Positions 53,155 through 60,749 of a DNA stretch of 60,749 bases are shown here, one piece after another (position 1 is the stretch's first letter; the number at the start of each line of letters is the position of its first letter). The stretch lies in contig JAPLIE010000206.1 of the NCBI GenBank assembly GCA_026389265.1, positions 1 to 60,749 on the forward strand. Reading direction: 5' to 3'. The DNA is from Cyanobacteriota bacterium. Its GTDB lineage: Bacteria > Cyanobacteriota > Cyanobacteriia > PCC-6307 > Cyanobiaceae. The notes under the pieces are model-generated. The model was given only the letters and a program-made list of their open reading frames with translations, was not told the DNA's origin and did no database searches. A program made the translations under genes and the position numbers.

Positions 53155-54531
53155 CTAGGCCTGCTCCCGGCTCGCCACCAGGAAGGGCTGGGGATCCTGA
53201 TCGCGACGGTGCTGCAGCGGCAGGGGATGGCCGGGGGCTGCGGCGGCGACTGGATCGAGAGCAGCGGTTTGAAGCAGTGCCTGCCGAACTCTACGGGCGG
53301 CATGGAGCGGCATGTCCCGCGGCACGCTGATGCGCTGGGCCAGGCTTCGCAGCCCTGCCGCCGTTCCAGCCGGAGGAGGGCAGGCGGTGCCCCGACTCAG
53401 CAAGGTGAGGGTACAGCGCAGGGCCTTGTCAAACGAGTCGGCATCGCCTGCATCCCCGTAGCGGGCCACCAGCGTGCGCCGGTGCCGCAACACCCGGGCT
53501 AGGGCCACGGCCACCCCATCGGGCGATTCAGCCTGGCTTGTTTCTGGATCGTCCTCTCCAGGGGCACCGATCGGCCAGGGACCGTGATCGATCCGTTGCG
53601 CAAGCTGCCGCTGGAGAGGGGAACCATCGGCATAACAGCCCCCCATCTGGGGAGGCAGATCATGGGCATGGGTATGGAAGTCACTCTGGGTGGCCAGGTA
53701 TGCGGGACGCTCCTCAAGGGCCCGGAACCAGCGGTCGATGGCAGCGTGCCGGCGCCGCAGCAGGTAGCCCTTGTAATAGGCCAGGCTCGCCCCCATCCGT
53801 TCGACATAGGGAACGAACACCAGGTCAGCCGAGCTGATCTCCCCCAGCAGGAACGGTCCAGGGTTGGCCCCTAGGACCTCGGCCATGGCGGCGGCCATGC
53901 GATCGAAGTCTTGGGCGGCCTGGGTCTCGGCGCTGGGGCCCCGATGCGGCACACAAAGCCACTGGCACCAGGCCCGAAACAGCAGCCGCTCCAGCCGACG
54001 CAACGGCAGCACCTCGGGAGCCTCCATTGCAAACCTCAGCGGCCCGAAAGCCGCCTCCAGGGCCAGAAGAATGCGGTCGCTCTCGGTGATCAGCTGCCCG
54101 TCGAGCTCCAGGGCCGGCAACATCCCGGAGGGCACCAGCTGGCGGTACCAGCTCTCCTTCTGCCCATAACACACCATCGTGACCTTGCGAACCCGATAAG
54201 GAATTCGCTTCTCCTCAAGCCACAGCCACACCTTCTGGCAATAGGGACACCAGGCGTGGTGATCGCGGTAGAGGGTCACCCGCACCGACGCCTCGCTTTG
54301 GCCGAACAAACGAAGGGTGGCCTGGGCGCTGGCGGGGCCATTAATGCGATCGGGCAGCGGGGCCGCCCATCCCTCCAGCTGGGTCCAGGTGGCGGACAAC
54401 CCAGGCGAAAGAACGCCCGGGGAAGACGATTCGGCGGGAAACAGAGCGGCCAAGGCGGCAGGGTGGAGCAAGCTGATCCTGGCGGAGCCCCCGGCGGAGC
54501 GTGAGGGTTGGCCGTGGGGATCCCAAAGCAA
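53155..54531 (-). CDS. Glutathione S-transferase-fold protein with long N-terminal extension
   Basis: 458 residues as drawn. The first ~85 are low complexity; then a thioredoxin-like GST N-domain begins VRVTLYRDHHAWCPYCQKV, with a CPYC pair, followed by PSGMLPALELDGQLITESD (the cis-Pro and Glu-Ser glutathione motif). A helical C-domain and a long extra C-terminal region (from about residue 300) follow. It resembles the cyanobacterial large GST-domain family. The TTG start at 54531 overlaps the T-run of an upstream terminator, so the real start may be further in. Confidence 0.75.
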   Translation of the reverse strand: MLWDPHGQPSRSAGGSARISLLHPAALAALFPAESSSPGVLSPGLSATWTQLEGWAAPLPDRINGPASAQATLRLFGQSEASVRVTLYRDHHAWCPYCQKVWLWLEEKRIPYRVRKVTMVCYGQKESWYRQLVPSGMLPALELDGQLITESDRILLALEAAFGPLRFAMEAPEVLPLRRLERLLFRAWCQWLCVPHRGPSAETQAAQDFDRMAAAMAEVLGANPGPFLLGEISSADLVFVPYVERMGASLAYYKGYLLRRRHAAIDRWFRALEERPAYLATQSDFHTHAHDLPPQMGGCYADGSPLQRQLAQRIDHGPWPIGAPGEDDPETSQAESPDGVAVALARVLRHRRTLVARYGDAGDADSFDKALRCTLTLLSRGTACPPPAGTAAGLRSLAQRISVPRDMPLHAARRVRQALLQTAALDPVAAAAPGHPLPLQHRRDQDPQPFLVASREQA

Positions 54532-54571
54532 AAAACCGGACCCGCACCCTTGTGGTGAAGGGGGGATCCGG
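54530..54571 (-). terminator. Intrinsic terminator for the DUF4278 gene
   Basis: On the minus strand, CCGGATCCC pairs with GGGTCCGG (one G-T pair) and is followed by six T residues (plus-strand A-run 54530-54535). It lies 30 bases after the DUF4278 stop. Confidence 0.7.
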
Positions 54572-54599
54572 GAGTGTGGGGCTGGATGCCGATGCCGGC

Positions 54600-54800
54600 T
54601 CAGCCCTTGGTGGCCTCGGCCTGGTGGTGGTACTCGTGGCCGCGATAGTGGAAGACGCGGTCGGGATCGACCGCAGCAGCCTCGTGCAGGAGGGTGCGGG
54701 TGAAGTGCAGGCCGCGGTAGGCATGGTCCACCGGGGTGGCGGAGGGCAGCTGGCGCTGCACCTTGTCGTAGCGGATGCCGCGGTACTGAAGACGGGTCAT
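54600..54800 (-). CDS. DUF4278-family small protein
   Basis: 66 residues. The start TRLQYRGIRYDK and the middle AYRGLHFTRT, ending YRGHEYHHQAE, show the YRG-x-Y/F repeats typical of small cyanobacterial DUF4278 proteins. ATG 54800 is chosen; the longer frame upstream runs through the AT-rich promoter region. Function unknown. It is divergent from amt, sharing the 414-base regulatory gap. Confidence 0.8.
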   Translation of the reverse strand: MTRLQYRGIRYDKVQRQLPSATPVDHAYRGLHFTRTLLHEAAAVDPDRVFHYRGHEYHHQAEATKG

Positions 54801-54971
54801 GGACTCAGCCTCGAAGGGTGGGGTTGGTTTCCGCTTCGTGGAGTGGAGAAAGGAGCGTTGCTTCGCCGAGCGGATGGCTACTTCCGGTGATGCCAATCCC
54901 GGGAAACCGGGAGGACCTGGTCTGCGGACCAATCACCCAACGTTTTGTCATCGAATTTATTATGCAACAAA

Positions 54972-54994
54972 AAAATGTTCGTGGCAAACATTTT
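54972..54994. repeat. Perfect inverted repeat in the amt upstream region
   Basis: AAAATGTT (54972-54979), spacer CGTGGCA, AACATTTT (54987-54994). The eight-base arms are perfectly complementary; the size is suitable for a dimeric repressor or a hairpin. Confidence 0.75.
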
Positions 54995-55105
54995 ACCAGT
55001 TCCTTCATCTGCCTTTACAGACCAGGACTTCAAGCCGCACGCCGATATCCCAGCCTCCGAGCCTCAATCGGGCTCCAGCCGCGCCTGACGCATCCCGCCC
55101 AGACG

Positions 55106-55133
55106 AATTACGAAACCCGCGGATTTCGTAATT
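55106..55133. repeat. Perfect inverted repeat overlapping the NtcA box
   Basis: AATTACGAAA (55106-55115), spacer CCCGCGGA, TTTCGTAATT (55124-55133). The ten-base arms are perfect. The right arm contains the GTA half of the NtcA-type box. Confidence 0.78.
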
Positions 55134-55141
55134 GCGACTAC
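55128..55141 (+). promoter_or_regulatory. NtcA-type box (GTA-N8-TAC) before amt
   Basis: GTA (55128-55130), eight bases ATTGCGAC, TAC (55139-55141). This matches the NtcA consensus. No clear TAN3T -10 box is seen at the expected ~22-base distance, so function is inferred from the consensus and the nitrogen context. Confidence 0.6.
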
Positions 55142-55214
55142 CGACGCCTGCCGCGAGGTGCTGAACCATGGATTGAAAGCAGTCTGCGGCTGCTCAACCC
55201 CGATCCAATCCCTC

Positions 55215-56663
55215 ATGGCCGTTGTTCCACCCCATCCGAACAGGTCGGCGGCGCGCAGTCTCCAGCAAGCCAGCCTTTCGGAAGCCCCCCGGCTTCTGCT
55301 CAGCAGGATCCGCGGCCTGTCGTCCAAGCGCACGCTGACCTGGTTCACCTGCATCCCGATCGCGCTGCTGGGCCTGGGCCTCTTCAACCTGTCGGCCCAT
55401 GCGGCCCAGCTGCCCGAACTGACTCCGGCCTTCCTGGCCAACAACATGTTCGTGCTGATCTGCGCCGCCCTGGTGATCTTCATGAACGCCGGTTTCGCCA
55501 TGGTCGAGGCCGGGCTCTGCCGCCAGAAAAACGCCGTCAATATTCTGGCCAAGAACCTGATCGTGTTTTGCTTAGCGGCGACGGCCTACTGGTTCATCGG
55601 TTACAAGATCATGTACAACGCCAGCTGGGTGATCCCGGGCTGGTTCAAGTTCGGAGGTCTGTTCTTCGATCCGACCGTCACTCCGGAGATGGTGACCGGC
55701 GGCAAGCTGGTGCCCAGTGTGGACTTTCTCTTCCAGCTCGCCTTCGCCGGCACCGCCGCCACAATCGTGTCGGGCCTAGTGGCCGAAAGGATCAAGTTCG
55801 GTGAGTTCATCATCTTCTCGCTCATCCTCACCGGCATCCTCTATCCCATCTCTGGCTCCTGGCAGTGGAACGTGGGTGAGGGCTGGCTCAACAAACTGGG
55901 ATTCATCGACTTCGCCGGATCCTCCGTCGTTCACTCCTTTGGTGCCTGGGCGGGTCTGATGGGAGCCATCCTGCTCGGCCCCCGCATCGGCAAATTCGTC
56001 AACGGCACCCCCCAGGCCATGCCCGGTCACAACCAGGCGATTGCCACCCTCGGCTGCCTGATCCTCTGGCTCGGCTGGTTCGGCTTCAACCCCGGCTCGG
56101 TGTTGGCCATGAACGAACAGGTTCCCTACATCGCTGTCACCACCACCCTCGGAGGTGCCGCCGGCGGCATCGCCGCCACCCTGTTCAGCCAGTTCACAGG
56201 CGGCAAACCCGATCTCTCGATGACCATCAACGGCATCCTGGCCGGTCTGGTGGGTGTCACCGCAGGTTGCGACGGCTATTCCATGCCCGCCGCTTGGGTG
56301 ATCGGTTTCATTGCGGGGATCCTCGTGGTCTACTCCGTGGCCCTGATCGACAAGATCGGCATCGATGATCCGGTCGGTGCTTGGTCTGTGCACGGCACCT
56401 GCGGCATCTGGGGCACCCTGGCCGTGGGCCTGTTCAACATGGACAAGGGCCTGCTCACCGGGAACGGCTTCAGCCAGCTCGGTGTGCAAATCGTGGGAGT
56501 GCTGGCCTTTGCGATCTTTTCGGCGGTCACCTCCTGGATTGTCTGGTCGGTGATCGGCGCCATCTTCGGCGGCATTCGCGTTACCCCAGCCGAAGAAACC
56601 GAAGGTCTCGACATCGGCGAACATGGCATGGAGGCCTATCCGGACTTCGCCTCCGCGAAATGA
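55215..56663 (+). CDS. amt: Ammonium transporter (cyanobacterial Amt1 type)
   Basis: A 482-residue Amt/Rh-family ammonium channel. A basic N-terminus and signal-like segment (end SAHAAQLPE) precede about eleven helices. Pore residues are recognisable: the twin histidines in FAGSSVVHSFGAWAGL and DPVGAWSVHGTCGIWG, and the FLFQLAFAGTAATIVSG helix characteristic of cyanobacterial Amt1. ATG 55215 is preferred; GTG 55158 would add 19 residues. It is followed by a distinct second amt. Confidence 0.94.
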   Translation: MAVVPPHPNRSAARSLQQASLSEAPRLLLSRIRGLSSKRTLTWFTCIPIALLGLGLFNLSAHAAQLPELTPAFLANNMFVLICAALVIFMNAGFAMVEAGLCRQKNAVNILAKNLIVFCLAATAYWFIGYKIMYNASWVIPGWFKFGGLFFDPTVTPEMVTGGKLVPSVDFLFQLAFAGTAATIVSGLVAERIKFGEFIIFSLILTGILYPISGSWQWNVGEGWLNKLGFIDFAGSSVVHSFGAWAGLMGAILLGPRIGKFVNGTPQAMPGHNQAIATLGCLILWLGWFGFNPGSVLAMNEQVPYIAVTTTLGGAAGGIAATLFSQFTGGKPDLSMTINGILAGLVGVTAGCDGYSMPAAWVIGFIAGILVVYSVALIDKIGIDDPVGAWSVHGTCGIWGTLAVGLFNMDKGLLTGNGFSQLGVQIVGVLAFAIFSAVTSWIVWSVIGAIFGGIRVTPAEETEGLDIGEHGMEAYPDFASAK

Positions 56664-56788
56664 ACTGGAAGGGTGGGGATCTGCGATCTCCACCCCACGA
56701 TCCACACCATCCTTGCCGCATCTCTTACCGCATCAATCCCTGCCGAGGCGATGCTCGGGTTCGATCTGCAGCATCATTTTCTCAAGTG

Positions 56789-56802
56789 GTAACGATGACT
56801 AC
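56789..56802 (+). promoter_or_regulatory. NtcA-type box (GTA-N8-TAC) before the second amt
   Basis: GTA (56789-56791), ACGATGAC, TAC (56800-56802), 59 bases before the ATG of the second transporter. A good consensus match, without a clear -10 box. Confidence 0.55.
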
Positions 56803-56860
56803 CGGCTCGACACCCGCTCACGATGGATGGTGGGGATGAACGCTGAGGTCCCTCTCCTTC

Positions 56861-58664
<1,804 letters not shown>

Positions 58665-58684
58665 ATCCAGTTCAGACAACCATT

Positions 58685-58711
58685 AGGCCTCAACATCTAG
58701 GGGCCTTTTTT
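58685..58711 (+). terminator. Intrinsic terminator after glnK
   Basis: AGGCCTC (58685-58691) pairs with GGGGCCT (58700-58706), allowing one G-T pair, and runs into six T residues ending at 58711. It closes the amtB-glnK operon. Confidence 0.75.
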
Positions 58712-58720
58712 ATGGGTGAG

Positions 58721-59122
58721 TCACTCAGCGCCGTCTTGGGAAGAACGGGCATTCAGCATCAGAGTGCCAAGGAATGTGGAAGAATCAACTGGAATTGGCT
58801 CATCAAAACTCATGCCCACATAATGGGCCCGCATCACATCATCACTCCACAGCAGCCGCGCCTCACGTTCAATAACCTGCGAACCAGCGTGCTGGTGGAG
58901 TCGCAGGGTGCAGGAGATGCCAGTGGGGATCGGCACGTAGGACTGGACACAAGCCCCGCGGGTGCTGATGTCCCACAAAATTCCATGATAGGTACGTGTG
59001 GTTGTGATCAACTCAGCCGTGATCCGCACGCTGAGAACGGGAACCGTGTAGCGAGGCTCCCTTCGCTTCGGCCGCAGCTTCGACCCGTCGGGCTTCGACT
59101 TCGGACGAAACCAGGGATTCAT
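58721..59122 (-). CDS. PilZ-domain protein
   Basis: A 133-residue PilZ protein, a c-di-GMP receptor fold. The first motif is RREPRYTV (RxxxR) and the second is WDISTRGACVQS (D/NxSxxG), both intact, so binding is plausible. No output domain is attached. ATG 59122 is chosen. It ends just after the glnK terminator (convergent) and is divergent from the reductase gene. Confidence 0.87.
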   Translation of the reverse strand: MNPWFRPKSKPDGSKLRPKRREPRYTVPVLSVRITAELITTTRTYHGILWDISTRGACVQSYVPIPTGISCTLRLHQHAGSQVIEREARLLWSDDVMRAHYVGMSFDEPIPVDSSTFLGTLMLNARSSQDGAE

Positions 59123-59209
59123 CTATACCTCTCCTGAATCCACAATAAGGGCCACGTCCCACAGAATGCGATCACAGGGGCAGATCACGTCCCATCCCCT
59201 CAGACCCCC

Positions 59210-60592
59210 GTGCCAACCCCCGCAGCCCCTGACCGCTTTGATCTGCTCGTGATCGGGGCTGGATCCGGCGGTCTCGCCGCCGCTAAACGGGCCGCTTCCT
59301 ACGGGGCCAGGGTGGCCATCGTGGAAGGCGATCGGGTCGGGGGGACCTGCGTGATCCGGGGCTGTGTGCCCAAGAAGCTGCTGGTCTATGGAGCCGCCTA
59401 TCGCCAGTGGCTCGCCGACGCCCCCAGCCATGGCTGGTTACCCCTGCAGGCGGAGGGCCTGCGCTGCGACCCCCCTCGCTTATTTGCGGCGGTGCGGGCT
59501 GAAGTGGATCGCCTCCACGAGCTCCACCTCGGCTTCCTCGAAAAGGCGGGGGTGGAGCTGGTGCCGGGCTGGGGACGATTTGTTGACGAGCACACCGTGG
59601 CGGTGAACGACTCTCGGGGAGAGGGGCGCCGGCTGCGGGGGGAGCGGATCCTGATCGCGGTGGGCGGGCGGCCTGTCCGGCCACCCCTGGCAGGTGCCGA
59701 TCTCGGCTGGGTCAGCGACGACCTGTTCGAACTCCGGGAGCTGCCGGAGCGGGTGGTGGTTGTGGGAGGAGGATTCATCGCCTGCGAATTCGCTGGCATC
59801 CTCCACTGCCTCGGTGTGGAGATGATCCAGATCGTGCGGGGGGAGCGCATCCTGCGGGGGTTCGATGGGGAGGCTGCGGCCCACGTGCAGGAGGCGATGG
59901 TGGCCGCCGGCATCGATGTGCGAACCAGCACGGTTCCTGGCGCTATTGAACGGGATCGTGAGGGTTTGAGCTTGCGCACCACCACCGGCGAGACGATCGG
60001 CTGTGGCGGCGTGTTGCTGGCCACGGGCCGCAGGCCGTTCCTGGAAGGACTGCAGCTGGAGGCGGCCGGGGTGCAGGTGGTCGACCGACGGATTCCGGTG
60101 GACCCGGATCAGGCCACGAATGTGTCCCACATCTTTGCGGTAGGCGATGTGACCGACCGCATCAACCTCACCCCCGTAGCCATCGATGAGGGCCGCGCCT
60201 TCGCCGACAGCACCTATGGCAACCGTCCCCGGCGAGTGGACCACGATCTGGTGGCGAGTGCCGTGTTCAGCCAACCGGAGTTAGCCACCGTGGGGCTCAG
60301 CGAGGAGGAGGCGATCCGCCGCCACGGCAGCGAGGGGGTGCGGGTCCACCGGGCGCGATTCCGTCCGATGACCCAGGCCCTGGCGAAGCGGGGACCGGCG
60401 GTGCTGCTCAAACTTGTGGTGGAGGTGGCCAGCGACCGGGTGCTTGGCTGCCACATGGTGGGCGACCATGCCGCCGAGATCATCCAGATGGCGGCGATCG
60501 CCGTGGGGATGGGGGCCACCAAGGCCGACTTCGACCGCACCATGGCCCTGCACCCCACGGTGGCCGAGGAGTTCGTGACGATGGCGAACTGA
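59210..60592 (+). CDS. gor: Glutathione reductase
   Basis: A 460-residue class I pyridine nucleotide-disulfide oxidoreductase. The FAD motif GAGSGGLAAAKRAA is near residue 15; the redox-active disulfide is GGTCVIRGCVPKKLLVYG, the glutathione-reductase form; a second NADPH motif VVVGGGFIACEFAGIL follows, then AVGDVTDRINLTPVA, and the C-terminal catalytic block HPTVAEEF. Start GTG 59210. Complete and canonical. Confidence 0.94.
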   Translation: MPTPAAPDRFDLLVIGAGSGGLAAAKRAASYGARVAIVEGDRVGGTCVIRGCVPKKLLVYGAAYRQWLADAPSHGWLPLQAEGLRCDPPRLFAAVRAEVDRLHELHLGFLEKAGVELVPGWGRFVDEHTVAVNDSRGEGRRLRGERILIAVGGRPVRPPLAGADLGWVSDDLFELRELPERVVVVGGGFIACEFAGILHCLGVEMIQIVRGERILRGFDGEAAAHVQEAMVAAGIDVRTSTVPGAIERDREGLSLRTTTGETIGCGGVLLATGRRPFLEGLQLEAAGVQVVDRRIPVDPDQATNVSHIFAVGDVTDRINLTPVAIDEGRAFADSTYGNRPRRVDHDLVASAVFSQPELATVGLSEEEAIRRHGSEGVRVHRARFRPMTQALAKRGPAVLLKLVVEVASDRVLGCHMVGDHAAEIIQMAAIAVGMGATKADFDRTMALHPTVAEEFVTMAN

Positions 60593-60612
60593 TTGCGCTC
60601 GACTCGCCCAGA

Positions 60613-60749
60613 TCAGACGGCCGCGAGCCCCTTCTCTTTGATCACCCCTTCTAACAGCACAGAACTGAGGTAGCGCTCGCCGGAATCGGGCAGCAGCACC
60701 ACGATGGTCCGGCCTGCGATCGCCTCCTCCCTGGCCAGCCGCAGGGCCG
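60613..60749 (-). CDS. cysK: Cysteine synthase A, C-terminal end (cut by window edge)
   Basis: The last ~45 residues of an O-acetylserine sulfhydrylase. The reverse strand reads ALRLAREEAIAGRTIVVLLPDSGERYLS, quoted in part, with the PDSGERYLS motif typical of CysK C-termini. The stop is at 60613-60615. The rest lies outside the window. Confidence 0.85.
   Translation of the reverse strand, partial: ALRLAREEAIAGRTIVVLLPDSGERYLSSVLLEGVIKEKGLAAV

Larger units (their letters stand above)
54801..55214. promoter_or_regulatory. AT-rich divergent regulatory region upstream of the ammonium transporter
   Basis: The gap between DUF4278 and amt is markedly AT-rich near 54940-55020, unlike the rest of the window. 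It contains two strong palindromes (54972-54994 and 55106-55133) and a GTA-N8-TAC box (55128-55141). No gene is seen in it. Confidence 0.65.

Noticed and set aside
55776-56705. 309-residue minus-strand frame over amt
   Set aside because: Gly/Asp/His-rich antisense shadow of a clear ammonium transporter.

Overview
The window is chromosomal DNA from a GC-rich unicellular cyanobacterium, most like the Synechococcus/Cyanobium picocyanobacterial group. Supporting evidence is a dense set of picocyanobacterial core genes (psb27, chlP-like reductase downstream of frr, hemC, hemH, argB, priA-rpoD), many GTG/TTG starts, several cyanobacteria-restricted unknown families (DUF1824, DUF2808, DUF2854, DUF3153, DUF4278) and scattered GCGATCGC (HIP1) palindromes. 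There are no rRNA genes, no tRNA I could recognise, no CRISPR array and no insertion sequence.

Layout. 1-5.5 kb: hemH (partial), a tyrosine recombinase, an interrupted cobO, then pyrH-frr-FAD reductase. 5.5-11 kb (minus): cNMP-binding protein, transaldolase with an EF-hand tail, ftsI, an ftsL-like gene, a CPBP protease. 11-17 kb: double histidine phosphatase, dihydroorotase-like protein, lepB, a membrane protein, Spx/ArsC-like protein, ferredoxin. 17-25 kb: methyltransferase, ppa (degenerate), proS, psb27, purA, adenosine kinase-like, cutA. 25-32 kb: cobK, ssb, DUF2854, argB, DUF3153, priA. 32-39 kb: rpoD (interrupted), a glycolipid-modification module (GT2-GtrA, ArnT-like, PAP2), DUF1824, hemC. 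39-54.5 kb: ClC channel, L,D-transpeptidase, a second ppa, M32 carboxypeptidase, secreted HExxH protein, OsmC, CrtISO-like oxidoreductase, DCC protein, YjbQ, phhB, ArsS-like radical SAM protein and several small unknowns. 54.5-58.7 kb: a nitrogen island with two different ammonium transporters and a PII-like protein. End: PilZ protein, glutathione reductase, cysK (partial).

Most noteworthy. (1) The principal sigma factor gene rpoD carries an in-frame TAA where a conserved Glu codon is expected, and cobO carries an in-frame TGA where a Gly codon is expected; both fit a single G-to-T change. (2) The amt-amt-PII island has a PII lacking the usual T-loop Ser49 and Tyr51, NtcA-type GTA-N8-TAC boxes before each transporter, and two strong palindromes in the leader. 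(3) Two family I pyrophosphatases are present, one missing a catalytic Asp and one complete. (4) A three-gene polyprenyl-linked glycosylation module sits in AT-richer DNA between the core genes rpoD and hemC. No single wholly new defence or mobile system is evident; the PII/Amt island is the best candidate for undescribed regulation.
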